From: Rhodococcus rhodochrous
Lineage (GTDB): Bacteria > Actinomycetota > Actinomycetes > Mycobacteriales > Mycobacteriaceae
DNA: 64,000 nt
NCBI RefSeq assembly: GCF_014854695.1
Contig: NZ_CP027557.1
Location: forward strand, 3,596,001 to 3,660,000
Direction of reading: 5' to 3'
Shown here: positions 1-9,606 of the stretch, piece after piece
Layout: each line of letters starts with the position of its first letter
Position numbering within the stretch: position 1 is the stretch's first letter
Position numbers and translations under genes: made by a program
Notes under the pieces: model-generated
The model's database searches: none
What the model was told of the DNA's origin: nothing
The model's input: the letters and a program-made list of their open reading frames with translations, nothing else

Positions 1-701
<701 letters not shown>

Positions 702-705
<4 letters not shown>

Positions 706-980
706 CCACCCGCGAAGGGCGGCAGGACGTCCACTCGGGACCCGGCCGGTCGGCCGAGGTCCCGGGTGAGTTCGCCCGTGCCACCATCGCCGGGTTCGAG
801 CAGAAAGGCCGCCACCGACAGGACCCGCTCCATGCCGGCGCCGTAACGATCGACGAGCACGGCACGCAGCGCGCCGAGATCGGCACCCTCCGGCAGGTCG
901 ATCGTGTCCTTCTCGCGTCCGGCCGCATCCGCTGCGGCCGCGAAGTACCGCACCTCGATCCCGGTCGTCACCTCAGCCAC
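702..980 (-). CDS. moaD: Molybdopterin synthase small subunit MoaD
   Basis: A 92-residue ubiquitin-fold sulfur carrier ending in the diagnostic Gly-Gly (PPFAGG), which is adenylated and thiocarboxylated and then passes sulfur to cyclic pyranopterin monophosphate together with MoaE. It starts at GTG (978-980) and overlaps the end of moaA by 8 bases, implying translational coupling with the moaA upstream. ThiS is the alternative family, but the moaA partner and the cluster opposite argue for MoaD. The partner moaE sits in the divergent operon at 4354. Confidence 0.9.
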
Positions 981-2031
981 CGATAGCTCCCATGCTCCGC
1001 TGCGGCGGCGCGAAGTCCGCCGCGTCCATGCCGTGTCCGGCCCACTTGTTCCACATCGCCCCGCGCCACAGCGCGGCGAGTTCGTCGTCGGTGGCGCCGC
1101 CTCGCAGAGCGGCGCGCAGGTCGGTCTCCCGGTCGCTGAACAGGCAGGACCGGACCGTTCCCTCGGCCGTCAACCGCGTGCGGTCGCAGTCGCTGCAGAA
1201 CGACCGCGTCACCGACGCGATGATGCCGACGGTCGCCGGTCCGCCGTCGACGAGCCAGCGTTCGGCCGGCGCGGACGGGTCCTCGCGTTCGGTCTCCGTG
1301 AGCGTGAACCGCTGCCCGAGCACGTCGAGCAACTGCTGGGCCGGCACCATCTGCGAGCGCGCCCAGTTCTGATCGGCGTCGAGAGGCATCTGCTCGATGA
1401 ACCGCAGTTCCACGCCCTCGTCGAGGCACCACGCGAGCAGGTCGGCCGCGCCCTCGAGGGTCTCCGGCATCAGGACGGCGTTGACCTTGACCCGTCCCAG
1501 TCCGGCGGCCACCGCGGCGCGGATGCCGTCGAGCACCGAATCGAGCCGGTCGCGGCGCGTGAGCCGCGCGAAGTGCTCGCGGTCGATGGTGTCGAGGGAG
1601 ATGTTCACGCGGGTCAGTCCGGCGTCCGCCAACGCCCGCGCACGGTGCCGGAGACCGACCGCATTGGTGGTCAGCGCGATCGGCAGCCCCGGGGTCTGCT
1701 GCGCACATCCGGCGACGATCTCCTCGAGATCGCGGCGCATGAGCGGTTCCCCACCGGTGAAGCGCACCTCGTGGACACCGAGCCGACCGGTCGCGATGCC
1801 CACCAGACGCACGATCTCGGCGCTCGTGAGCAGCTGGTCGCGCGGAATCTCGGGAAGTCCCTCGGCCGGCATGCAGTAGGTGCAGCGCAACGAGCACTTC
1901 TCGGTGAGGGACACACGTAGGTCGCGGGCGATGCGCCCGAAGCGATCGAGCAGCTCGGGCACGTCGGGCCGATCGGACACGTCGTCTGCGCGATCGCGCA
2001 CGACCGGGATGCCCATGTCCACCGCTGTCAT
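973..2031 (-). CDS. moaA: GTP 3',8-cyclase MoaA
   Basis: Radical SAM enzyme for the first step of molybdenum cofactor synthesis, converting GTP to 3',8-cyclo-7,8-dihydro-GTP. The 352-residue product has the radical SAM cluster C46-x3-C50-x2-C53 ([10 protein letters not shown]), the SAM-binding GGEPLMR segment, and the second [4Fe-4S] site in the C-terminal third (CSDC followed by RSC). It ends in the Gly-Gly tail (AIGG) needed for catalysis in the family. ATG at 2029-2031 was chosen because the reading frame stays open far upstream (to 3267) only as a shadow of moeA. ATG at 2016 would remove five residues and is possible. First gene of a moaA-moaD operon divergent from moeA. Confidence 0.95.
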   Translation of the reverse strand: MTAVDMGIPVVRDRADDVSDRPDVPELLDRFGRIARDLRVSLTEKCSLRCTYCMPAEGLPEIPRDQLLTSAEIVRLVGIATGRLGVHEVRFTGGEPLMRRDLEEIVAGCAQQTPGLPIALTTNAVGLRHRARALADAGLTRVNISLDTIDREHFARLTRRDRLDSVLDGIRAAVAAGLGRVKVNAVLMPETLEGAADLLAWCLDEGVELRFIEQMPLDADQNWARSQMVPAQQLLDVLGQRFTLTETEREDPSAPAERWLVDGGPATVGIIASVTRSFCSDCDRTRLTAEGTVRSCLFSDRETDLRAALRGGATDDELAALWRGAMWNKWAGHGMDAADFAPPQRSMGAIGG

Positions 2032-2160
2032 ACGACCATCGCTTTCATACAGCCCAGTATGCCCACAACCGCCGACCGTGACATCGCATCCGGACAGACG
2101 GGGCACACGCGGCGCGTCGTCGGCGGCGGGACACGGCCCCCGTGTGCCTAGGATGGCGGC
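2032..2160. promoter_or_regulatory. Divergent moaA / moeA promoter region
   Basis: A 129-base intergenic gap between two divergent cofactor operons must carry both promoters. I see no convincing molybdate riboswitch or operator in it. Confidence 0.4.
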
Positions 2161-3366
2161 ATGACGAGCGGCAGGCGGTCCGTGGAGGAACACGAACAGC
2201 ACGTGGCGGCGTTGCTCGACCCGTTGCGGAAGAAGAGCCCGTTGCGTGTGCCGCTCGCGCACGCGCTGCACCGCACCCTCGCGGAGGACATCGAGTCGCC
2301 GCTGGACCTGCCGCCCTTCCGCAACTCCCAGATGGACGGCTACGCGGTCCGCGCCGGCGATCTCGCGTCGACCCCCACCGACCTGCCCGTCCAGGGCGTG
2401 CTGGCTGCGGGCGACACCGTCGCGGCACTCGAACCGGGACACGCGCTGAAGATCATGACGGGCGCGCCCGTCCCGGACGGCGCCGACGCCGTCGTCCCGG
2501 TCGAGGACACCCGTGCGACCACTCCCGACTCGGACGGCGTCGGCACGGTAACCGTGGAGCGCAGCGTCACGCCCGGCACCTATGTGCGTGAGGCGGGAAC
2601 CGATGTCCGCAAGGGCGATCTGCTGCTTCCCGCGGGCACGGTCCTCGCTGCCCGTCACATCGCCGCGCTCGCCGCCGTCGGCCTGACCTCGATCCCCGTC
2701 CGCGCACGACCGCGGGTCGCGATCATCTCGACCGGCAGCGAACTCGTCACCGCAGGGAGCGAACTCGGGCCGGGCCAGATCTTCAACTCGAACGGACCGG
2801 CGCTGGCCGCGAGCGCGTCGGCCAACGGTGCCGACGTCGTGACCATCGACCACTGCCACGACGATCCGGAGGAGTTCGTGACGATGCTCGAACACGCCGT
2901 GGGCGTCGCCGACGTCGTGTTCACCTCGGGCGGAGTGTCGAAAGGCGACTTCGAGGTCGTGAAGGACACGCTCGCGCCGCGGGGCGGGCAGTTCGTCTCG
3001 GTGGCGATGCAGCCGGGCGGCCCTCAGGGCACCGCCGTGGTCGACGGCGTGCCGATCCTGACCTTCCCCGGCAATCCCGTCAGCGCGCTCGTCTCGTTCG
3101 AGGTGTTCGCGCGACCTGCACTGCGGGCCGCCGCCGGCTATCCGCCCGTCGTGTGCGAGAGCCTGCCGCTCACCGAGGATCTCACGTCGATCCCGGGACG
3201 CCGGCAGTTCCTGCGCGGGCGACTCGACGAGAACGGGGTGACCCCCTTCCGCGGGCACGGGTCGCATCTCGTCGCCGGACTCGCCGCCGCCGACGTGCTC
3301 CTCGACATCCCCGCCGACACCACCTCCCTCGAAGCCGGAGACCTCGTGAAAGTACGGATCCTGTGA
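2161..3366 (+). CDS. moeA: Molybdopterin molybdenumtransferase MoeA
   Basis: Inserts molybdate into adenylated molybdopterin. The 401-residue protein has the family landmarks: [13 protein letters not shown] near residue 55, the MoCF-binding segment ISTGSEL and TSGGVSKGD in the middle, and [11 protein letters not shown] near residue 300, followed by the small C-terminal domain. It heads the operon moeA-moaCB-moaE, and its TGA overlaps the GTG of the next gene (GTGA). A second, more divergent MoeA domain lies at 58758-60494. Confidence 0.93.
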   Translation: MTSGRRSVEEHEQHVAALLDPLRKKSPLRVPLAHALHRTLAEDIESPLDLPPFRNSQMDGYAVRAGDLASTPTDLPVQGVLAAGDTVAALEPGHALKIMTGAPVPDGADAVVPVEDTRATTPDSDGVGTVTVERSVTPGTYVREAGTDVRKGDLLLPAGTVLAARHIAALAAVGLTSIPVRARPRVAIISTGSELVTAGSELGPGQIFNSNGPALAASASANGADVVTIDHCHDDPEEFVTMLEHAVGVADVVFTSGGVSKGDFEVVKDTLAPRGGQFVSVAMQPGGPQGTAVVDGVPILTFPGNPVSALVSFEVFARPALRAAAGYPPVVCESLPLTEDLTSIPGRRQFLRGRLDENGVTPFRGHGSHLVAGLAAADVLLDIPADTTSLEAGDLVKVRIL

Positions 3367-4361
3367 CCGACCTCAGCCACCTGGACGACCAGGGACGCGC
3401 CCGCATGGTGGACGTCTCCTCGAAGACCGACACCACACGGATCGCCGTGGCGGCAGGCGAACTCGTCACCACTCCCGAGGTGGTCGCGCTCGTCCGCGCC
3501 GACGACATGCCCAAGGCCGACGTCCTGGCCACGGCCCGCATCGCCGGCATCGCGGCGGCGAAACGCACCTGGGAGCTCATCCCCCTGTGCCACCAGCTGG
3601 CGCTGTCGTCGGTGAAGGTGATGTTCGACTTCACCGACACCTCGATCACGATCGAGGCCACCGCGAAGACCAAGGGCCCGACCGGAGTCGAGATGGAGGC
3701 GCTCACCGCGGTCGCCGTCGCCGGCCTGACCCTGCACGACATGGTCAAGGCCGTGGATCCGGCCGCCGTTCTCGACGGTGTGCGGTTGATCTCGAAGGAG
3801 GGCGGCAAGCGCGGCCACTGGACCCGCGACGACGCACCCGGCCGGGACGAGACCACCGGCACCGACGAACAGCCCGTGGAGGAGACCGGACGCTCCGCCG
3901 CGGTGGTCGTCGCGTCGACCGGTGTCGCCGCGGGCACCCGCGAGGACCGCACCGGACCGCTCATCCGGTCGTGGCTCGAGGACAAGGGATTCACGGTCCG
4001 CGGCCCCCTCGTCCACGCGGACGCCGACATCGCCGCAGGTCTCGCCGACGCGGTCCGCCCCGGCCCTGCCCTGGTCGTCACGACCGGCGGAACCGGGGCG
4101 TCGCCGACCGACGCGACCCCCGAAGCGACTCTCGCCCTGCTCGATCGTGAACTGCCCGGCATCGCGGAGTCGATCCGGCAGCGCGGACTCGAGGTCACCC
4201 CGCACGCCGTGCTCTCGCGCGGCGTCGCCGGTCTCGTCGGCCACACGGTCGTCGTGAACCTGCCCGGCTCGCCCGGCGGGGTGAAGGACGGTCTCGCCGC
4301 CCTCGACCCGATCCTCGACCATCTGTTGGCACAAGTCGCAGGAGGCGGCGCTCATGAGTGA
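3363..4361 (+). CDS. moaCB: MoaC-MoaB fusion, molybdenum cofactor synthesis
   Basis: A 332-residue fusion. Residues about 1-160 are MoaC, cyclic pyranopterin monophosphate synthase, recognised by MVDVSSK and [13 protein letters not shown]. Residues about 180-330 are a MoaB/MogA domain, recognised by [17 protein letters not shown] and [11 protein letters not shown], which adenylates molybdopterin before molybdenum insertion by MoeA. A polar linker rich in D, E and T joins them. The start is GTG at 3363, overlapping the moeA stop; no ATG fits the MoaC N-terminus. The fusion links an early and a late step of the pathway on one chain. The annotated name MoaCB is a convention, not experimental knowledge for this organism. 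Confidence 0.9.
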   Translation: MTDLSHLDDQGRARMVDVSSKTDTTRIAVAAGELVTTPEVVALVRADDMPKADVLATARIAGIAAAKRTWELIPLCHQLALSSVKVMFDFTDTSITIEATAKTKGPTGVEMEALTAVAVAGLTLHDMVKAVDPAAVLDGVRLISKEGGKRGHWTRDDAPGRDETTGTDEQPVEETGRSAAVVVASTGVAAGTREDRTGPLIRSWLEDKGFTVRGPLVHADADIAAGLADAVRPGPALVVTTGGTGASPTDATPEATLALLDRELPGIAESIRQRGLEVTPHAVLSRGVAGLVGHTVVVNLPGSPGGVKDGLAALDPILDHLLAQVAGGGAHE

Positions 4362-4767
4362 ACTACTGGCCCGGATCTCCTCGGAGCCGCTCGATCCCGC
4401 AGCGGTGGACGCCGCGGTGGCAGGCGCCGAACACGGTGCGGTGGTGCTCTTCACCGGTGTCGTCCGCAATCACGACGGTGGACAGTCGGTGACCGCGCTG
4501 CAGTACCAGGCCCACCCGGATGCCGAAGCGTTCCTGCGGCGGTGCTGCGAGGACGTCGCGATGAAGTCCGGGCTCCCGGTCGCGGCGGTGCACCGAGTGG
4601 GCGATCTCACCATCGGCGATCTCGCGCTGGTCGCGGCGGTCGCCGCCCCGCACCGCGCCGAAGCCTTCGCCACCTGCGCCGAACTGGTGGAACGTATCAA
4701 GGCCGAGGTGCCGATCTGGAAGCGTCAGCACTTCACCGAGGGCGCCTCGGAATGGGTGGGTCTGTAG
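4354..4767 (+). CDS. moaE: Molybdopterin synthase catalytic subunit MoaE
   Basis: A 137-residue large subunit of molybdopterin synthase, which transfers sulfur from MoaD thiocarboxylate to cyclic pyranopterin monophosphate. Family features include GAVVLFTGVVRNHDGG, the AVHRVGDLTIGD segment and the C-terminal catalytic-lysine region EVPIWKRQHF. It overlaps the end of moaCB by 8 bases and is the last gene of this operon. Its carrier partner MoaD is encoded on the other strand at 702-980. Confidence 0.93.
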   Translation: MSELLARISSEPLDPAAVDAAVAGAEHGAVVLFTGVVRNHDGGQSVTALQYQAHPDAEAFLRRCCEDVAMKSGLPVAAVHRVGDLTIGDLALVAAVAAPHRAEAFATCAELVERIKAEVPIWKRQHFTEGASEWVGL

Positions 4768-4991
4768 TCACATCAGGGGACCGACGCACCCCGTGCGGTA
4801 GGGTGACATGGTTCGGGCGTCACGACGACGCCCACCGTCGTGGGATACCGGCGGCCCGGGATCGTGCCCGGCCCGCACGCACAGATGCAGTACGCACAGA
4901 TGCACCGGCCTTCCTTGCGGCGATCGCACAGCACCACGGGCACACGGCCCGTCGAGTGCACACACGCCGCATCGAAAGGCAGCGCTGTTCC
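4768..4991. other. Helicase leader region
   Basis: A 224-base stretch between moaE and the helicase start. A TAGGGT at 4799-4804 could be a -10 element. Two perfect copies of ACGCACAGATGCA (4877-4889 and 4892-4904) stand 15 bases apart, and a 36-codon reading frame (4885-4995) closes on the helicase start. Inverted ACGACG/CGTCGT segments near 4825-4845 could form a hairpin. No tRNA or known riboswitch was recognised. Confidence 0.4.
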
Positions 4992-4995
4992 ATGA
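4885..4995 (+). CDS. Possible 36-residue leader ORF coupled to helicase
   Basis: An ATG-initiated frame of 36 codons whose TGA shares the ATGA with the helicase start at 4992. The peptide begins MQYAQMHRPSLRRS, is basic and has one cysteine. There is no clear Shine-Dalgarno, so it would need leaderless or weak initiation. The exact 4-base overlap suggests translational coupling or a regulatory leader. It could be chance, since open frames are common in this GC-rich DNA. Confidence 0.35.
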   Translation: MQYAQMHRPSLRRSHSTTGTRPVECTHAASKGSAVP

Positions 4996-6413
4996 CCACA
5001 TCATTTTCCGATCTCGGGGTGCCCCGCCCGCTCGTCGCCACGCTGAACGACGCCGGGATCACCAGCCCCTTCCCCATCCAGGTGGACACCCTCCCCGACA
5101 CCCTCGCCGGTCGCGACGTGCTCGGACGCGGACGTACGGGTAGCGGTAAGACCCTGGCCTTCTCGATCCCGCTCGCTGCTCGCCTCGCCGGGCGGAGCAC
5201 CCGGGCGGCCGGCCGTCCGCGCGGCCTGATCCTGGCTCCCACCCGCGAGTTGGCGACCCAGATCGCCGCGGCCATCGAACCGCTCGCGCATTCGTCCGGC
5301 CTGAAGGTCACCACGATCTTCGGTGGCGTGTCGCAGAAGCGCCAGGTCGAGGCCCTCCGTCGCGGCGTCGACATCGTCATCGCCTGCCCGGGCCGCCTCG
5401 AGGACCTCATGCGCCAGAAGTTCGTCGTGCTCGACGACATCGAGGTCACCGTGCTCGACGAGGCCGATCACATGGCCGACCTCGGCTTCCTGCCCGGCGT
5501 CACCCGCATCCTCACGGCGACGCCGAAAGACGGCCAGCGCCTGCTGTTCTCGGCCACCCTGGACAACGGCGTCGACAAGCTCGTCAAGCGGTTCCTGAAG
5601 AACCCGGTCATGCACTCGGTCGACGAGGCCACCTCCCCCGTCGCCGCGATGACCCACCACGTCTTCGACGTCGCGGGCATGGATGCGAAGAAGGACCTCG
5701 TCCGCGCCCTCGCCTCGGGTACCGGTCGCCGAATCCTGTTCATGCGCACCAAGCATCAGGCCCGCAAGCTCGCCAAGCAGCTCACCGACTCCGGCATCCC
5801 GGCGGTGGACCTGCACGGCAATCTCTCCCAGAACGCCCGCGACCGCAATCTCGCCGCGTTCTCGTCGGGTGAGGCCCGGGTGCTCGTGGCGACGGACGTC
5901 GCCGCACGCGGTGTCCACGTCGACGACGTCGAACTCGTCGTGCACGTCGATCCCCCGGCCGAGCACAAGGCGTACCTGCACCGCTCCGGTCGCACGGCCC
6001 GCGCCGGCAGCACCGGCGACGTCGTCACCGTCGTCCTGCCCGACCAGCGCCGGGATCTCGCGGCCATCATGCGCAAGGCCGCCATCGACGTCACCCCCGT
6101 CAAGGTGACGGCGGATTCCGAGCACGTGCTGAAGCTCGTCGGCGAGATCGCGCCGTACGTCGCGCCGGCCCCGAAGCAGGCTGCCGCGCCGTCGCGTCCG
6201 CAGCGCAACGGTGGTAGCCGCCGTTCGTCGGCTCCCCGCCAGGGCTCCGGTTCGGGTCAGCGTTCCTCGTCGAGCGGACAGCGTTCCGCCGGTGGTCAGC
6301 GATCCTCCGGTGGGCAGCGCGCGGCCGGCGGCCAGCGTTCGGCCGGTCAGGGCGCTGCAGCTGCCACCGGTGGCCGTCGTCGCCCCCAGCGCCGTACCTC
6401 CGCCGCTCGCTGA
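4992..6413 (+). CDS. DEAD-box ATP-dependent RNA helicase
   Basis: A 473-residue RhlE/CsdA-type RNA helicase that would remodel RNA structure or ribosome precursors in the cytoplasm. The core shows the Q motif (FPIQ), motif I GRGRTGSGKT, PTRELATQ, DEAD in VLDEADHMADLGF, the SAT motif (FSATLDN), ATDVAARGVHVDD, and HRSGRTARAG. The last 100 residues form a low-complexity tail rich in G, S, Q and R with repeated GGQRS units, typical of RNA-binding extensions. The ATG at 4992 was chosen because translation of the same frame upstream has no family similarity. Cold or stress regulation through the leader is an inference. Confidence 0.93.
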   Translation: MTTSFSDLGVPRPLVATLNDAGITSPFPIQVDTLPDTLAGRDVLGRGRTGSGKTLAFSIPLAARLAGRSTRAAGRPRGLILAPTRELATQIAAAIEPLAHSSGLKVTTIFGGVSQKRQVEALRRGVDIVIACPGRLEDLMRQKFVVLDDIEVTVLDEADHMADLGFLPGVTRILTATPKDGQRLLFSATLDNGVDKLVKRFLKNPVMHSVDEATSPVAAMTHHVFDVAGMDAKKDLVRALASGTGRRILFMRTKHQARKLAKQLTDSGIPAVDLHGNLSQNARDRNLAAFSSGEARVLVATDVAARGVHVDDVELVVHVDPPAEHKAYLHRSGRTARAGSTGDVVTVVLPDQRRDLAAIMRKAAIDVTPVKVTADSEHVLKLVGEIAPYVAPAPKQAAAPSRPQRNGGSRRSSAPRQGSGSGQRSSSSGQRSAGGQRSSGGQRAAGGQRSAGQGAAAATGGRRRPQRRTSAAR

Positions 6414-6466
6414 GCCGAAGGGCCGGCCTCCCGCGTCAGCCGGGTGAATCGGCCTTCCGCCTCAGC
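6409..6466. terminator. Inverted repeat between convergent genes
   Basis: Imperfect 17-base arms (6409-6425 and 6450-6466), beginning GCTGAGCCGAAGG, lie across the ends of the convergent helicase and GTPase genes. A bidirectional terminator is the simplest reading; arms contain mismatches and there is no clear T-run. Confidence 0.4.
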
Positions 6467-7484
6467 GGGGCGTGAATCGGTGTATCGCGTACATCGCGTC
6501 CGCGGACACCGGTTCGGTCGGCACACAGCGGCGTAGGCGCTCGCGTACGTCGTCGGAGTCCAGATCGGCACCGATGACGACGAGTTGCGTCCCGTCGGGC
6601 ACGTCGTCGCCGCGACCCGCCGGTTCGAACCGGATGTGGTCGCCGACGGTGTGCAACAGATAGGTGCCGGTGTCCAATCCGGCAGCAACTCGCACGTATC
6701 CCTTGATACGGAACACCCCCGCGGGCTGGTTCTCGAGAAAATCCACCAGCACGCGGGGGTGCAGTGCATCTGCGGACTCGAAGGTGATCGCGTCGTAGCC
6801 GTCGTGCAGATGGGTGTGCTCGTGGTCGTTCTGCTCGTAGAGCAACTGGTCGAGGGTGAGCTGCTCCCCCGGCTGCGGCCCCGGCCGCTCCGGGATGTCG
6901 AACAGCAACGCCGGGTCGATGCGACCGTGGTCGGTCGAGACGACGGCGGCGCGGGAGTTGAGCCGGCACAGGCGGGTCAGCAGATCGTCGTGGGCGTCGC
7001 CGTCGATCCGGTCGGTCTTGTTGAGCAGCACCAGATCGGCGAGCGCCACGTGCTGTTCGAGTTCGGGATGCTGCTCCGCGGTCGCGTCGAACTCCACCGC
7101 GTCGACGACCAGGACGAGGCCACCGTAGGAGACGTATTCGTTCTCCGAGCCGGCGACGAGCCGGATCATGTTGCGGGGCTCGGCGAGTCCGCTCGCCTCG
7201 ACGACGATCACGTCGAGATCGGACGAGCGGTGGGCGAGCTTGTCGAGCATCGCATCCATGTCGCTGACATCGACTGCGCAGCACAGACATCCGTTGCTCA
7301 GCGAGACCATCGAGTCGACCTGCCCCGCCACCATCATCGAATCGATGTTGACGGAACCGAAGTCGTTGACGATCACGCCGATCCGCGCACCCCGGGTGTT
7401 GCGCAGCAGATGGTTGAGCAGCGTCGTCTTCCCCGCGCCGAGAAATCCGGCCACCACGATCACCGGGATCTGCTTCTTCGCCAT
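6462..7484 (-). CDS. CobW/G3E family GTPase
   Basis: A 340-residue G3E GTPase with Walker A GFLGAGKTTLLNHLL near the N-terminus, the metal-binding NGCLCC motif, and NKTD for guanine recognition, followed by the C-terminal CobW domain. Members act as metallochaperones, often for zinc or cobalt. ATG at 7484 gives MAKKQIPVIVVAG directly before the P-loop; an upstream in-frame start at 7535 would add 17 unlikely residues. No cobalamin genes or zinc uptake genes adjoin it, and I see no Zur box, so the metal is undetermined. Confidence 0.88.
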   Translation of the reverse strand: MAKKQIPVIVVAGFLGAGKTTLLNHLLRNTRGARIGVIVNDFGSVNIDSMMVAGQVDSMVSLSNGCLCCAVDVSDMDAMLDKLAHRSSDLDVIVVEASGLAEPRNMIRLVAGSENEYVSYGGLVLVVDAVEFDATAEQHPELEQHVALADLVLLNKTDRIDGDAHDDLLTRLCRLNSRAAVVSTDHGRIDPALLFDIPERPGPQPGEQLTLDQLLYEQNDHEHTHLHDGYDAITFESADALHPRVLVDFLENQPAGVFRIKGYVRVAAGLDTGTYLLHTVGDHIRFEPAGRGDDVPDGTQLVVIGADLDSDDVRERLRRCVPTEPVSADAMYAIHRFTPR

Positions 7485-7556
7485 GATGGTGAGACTAGTC
7501 GTGCGCTCGTGCGCGGTTCCGGCGGCGATCGCCACCGGAACCGCGCACCGGCGGCG

Positions 7557-8192
7557 TCAGCTACCGCGCTTGATCCACTCCTCGAGATGCGGCGACTCGG
7601 TGCCGATCGTGGTCCCGTCGCCGTGCCCGGTGTGCACCTTCGTCTCCGCGGGCAGGACGAACAGCTTCTCGCGGATCGACCCGATGATGGTCGGGAAATC
7701 CGAGAACGAGCGGCCCGTCGCGCCCGGCCCGCCGGAGAACAGGGTGTCGCCGGTGAACAGCTCACCCGCCTCCGGCAGGTACAGGCAGGTCGAGCCCGGC
7801 GAGTGACCCGGGGTGGCGATCGCCTGGATGTCGGTGCCGGCCACACGGATCCGCTCCCCGTCCTCGAGCGTGCCGTGCGCGACGCCCGGGTGGGTCATCT
7901 CCCACAGCACGTCGTCGGCCGGGTTGAGCAGGATCGGCGCGTCGAGCTTCTCGGACAGTTCCGGCGCCACGGTGATGTGGTCGTTGTGCGCGTGCGTGCA
8001 CACGATCGCCACGACCTTCCGCCCACCGACGGCGTCGATGATCGGCTGCGCGGTGTGCGCGGCGTCGATCACGACTACCTCGGAGTCGTCGCCGACGAGC
8101 CAGATGTTGTTGTCGACCTCCCATTCACCGCCGTCGAGCGCGAAGGTGCCCGACGTGACGACCCGGTCGACGCGGATCGGCGAGGTGCTCAC
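7557..8192 (-). CDS. Metallo-beta-lactamase fold hydrolase, MscR partner
   Basis: A 211-residue metallo-hydrolase with the THAHNDH zinc motif, downstream metal ligands in GHSPGS and a C-terminal [11 protein letters not shown] segment, resembling glyoxalase II. It starts at GTG (8190-8192) overlapping the mscR stop (GTGA), so it is translationally coupled to it. In mycobacteria the equivalent pair is known, and the hydrolase is thought to act on the mycothiol thioester or formyl-mycothiol made by the dehydrogenase. That substrate is inferred from the pairing, not from the sequence. Confidence 0.88.
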   Translation of the reverse strand: MSTSPIRVDRVVTSGTFALDGGEWEVDNNIWLVGDDSEVVVIDAAHTAQPIIDAVGGRKVVAIVCTHAHNDHITVAPELSEKLDAPILLNPADDVLWEMTHPGVAHGTLEDGERIRVAGTDIQAIATPGHSPGSTCLYLPEAGELFTGDTLFSGGPGATGRSFSDFPTIIGSIREKLFVLPAETKVHTGHGDGTTIGTESPHLEEWIKRGS

Positions 8193-9274
8193 AAGACCAC
8201 CACCGAACGGAGGACCTCACCGCGGTGCATCGTCTCGAACGCCTTCTCGACGTCGTCGATGCCGATGCGCTCGGTGACGAACTTCTCGAGCGGCAGGCGT
8301 CCCTGCTGGTACAGGTCGACGTAGGTCGGGAAGTCGCGCTCGGGCAGGCAGTCGCCGTACCACGAGCTCTTGAGCGAGCCGCCGTGCGAGAAGAAGTCGA
8401 TGAGCGGCATCTCGAGGGTCATGTCCGGGGTGGGCACGCCGACGAGGACGACGGTGCCGGCGAGGTCGCGCGCGTAGAAGGCCTGCTTGTAGGTCTCCGG
8501 GCGGCCCACGGCCTCGATGACGACGTCGGCGCCGAAACCGTTGGTCAGTTCCTTGATGGCCTCGACCGCGTCGGCCGAGGTCGAGTTGACGGTGTGGGTG
8601 GCGCCGAGGTCGGTGGCCCACTCGAGCTTCTTGTCGTCGCGGTCGACGGCGATGATCGTGCCGGCGCCCGCCAGGCGCGCACCCATGATCGCGGCGTCGC
8701 CGACACCGCCGCAGCCGATGACGGCGACGGACTGGCCGCGGGTGACCCCGCCGGTGTTCACGGCGGCACCGAGACCGGCCATGACACCGCAGCCGAGCAG
8801 GCCGACGACGGCCGGATCGGCGCTCGGGTCGACCTTGGTGCACTGGCCGGCGTGGACGAGGGTCTTGTCGGCGAACGCGCCGATGCCCAGCGCCGGGGAG
8901 AGCTCGGTGCCGTCCTCGAGCGTCATCTTCTGCGTGGCGTTGAAGGTGTCGAAGCAGTACTGCGGCTGGCCGCGCTTGCAGGCGCGACACTGGCCGCACA
9001 CCGCGCGCCAGTTCAGGACGACGAAGTCGCCGACGGCAACCGAGTCGACGCCCTCACCGACGGACTCGACGACACCGGCGGCCTCGTGGCCGAGCAGGAA
9101 CGGGAATTCGTCGTTGATGCCGCCCTCGCGGTAGTGCAGATCGGTGTGGCACACGCCGCACGCGGCGATCGCGACGACGACCTCACCGGGTCCGGGATCG
9201 GGGATCACGATGGGCACGACCTCGACGGGCGCTCCCTTCGAGCGAGCGACGACTCCGCGGACTGTTTGCGACAT
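8189..9274 (-). CDS. mscR: S-nitrosomycothiol reductase / mycothiol-dependent formaldehyde dehydrogenase
   Basis: A 361-residue zinc-containing alcohol dehydrogenase of the mycothiol-dependent class, oxidising S-hydroxymethyl-mycothiol and reducing S-nitrosomycothiol. Visible are the catalytic zinc ligands ([17 protein letters not shown]), the four-cysteine structural zinc site in [15 protein letters not shown], and the NAD-binding [12 protein letters not shown] at 9274 follows a GGAGAC Shine-Dalgarno; longer starts add unrelated sequence. It is the first gene of a two-gene operon with the metallo-hydrolase. Confidence 0.93.
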   Translation of the reverse strand: MSQTVRGVVARSKGAPVEVVPIVIPDPGPGEVVVAIAACGVCHTDLHYREGGINDEFPFLLGHEAAGVVESVGEGVDSVAVGDFVVLNWRAVCGQCRACKRGQPQYCFDTFNATQKMTLEDGTELSPALGIGAFADKTLVHAGQCTKVDPSADPAVVGLLGCGVMAGLGAAVNTGGVTRGQSVAVIGCGGVGDAAIMGARLAGAGTIIAVDRDDKKLEWATDLGATHTVNSTSADAVEAIKELTNGFGADVVIEAVGRPETYKQAFYARDLAGTVVLVGVPTPDMTLEMPLIDFFSHGGSLKSSWYGDCLPERDFPTYVDLYQQGRLPLEKFVTERIGIDDVEKAFETMHRGEVLRSVVVL

Positions 9275-9606
9275 GGTGTCTCCGTTTCGTGATGCGACCG
9301 GCAGTGTCCGGTGTTTCCGACTTCCGGTGATTCCGACCCTAGCCACTCCCGCGGCGCTCTGCTCCTGATCGTTCGGCGGGCCCGACCCGGCCGAACGGCC
9401 AGGCGCTGAGCGGCGAACTCGAATTGTCCGATTAACGCATTTCCCTTGGATTTTGCGACTCGACGCTCGGGCGGCATTTCTCCGTCGCCACCTCGGGAAA
9501 CTCGTGTCGATGTAACGCCGCGAGCGACCTTCACGAAATCCGTTACGACCCGCCGCACTTCGGCGGGCCGGCAATTCCTCGGTCAGAAACGGATTGGTAG
9601 AGGCCC
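9275..9606. other. Divergent mscR / cutinase intergenic region
   Basis: 332 bases without a credible gene. The mscR Shine-Dalgarno (CGGAGACACC on the minus strand) is at the left edge. The right half is more AT-rich (around 9421-9460), where the promoter for the secreted protein probably lies. I found no clear palindrome or riboswitch. Confidence 0.5.

Noticed and set aside
973-3267. moaA frame extended to 764 codons
   Set aside because: The extension is antisense to moeA; homology to MoaA starts at 2031.
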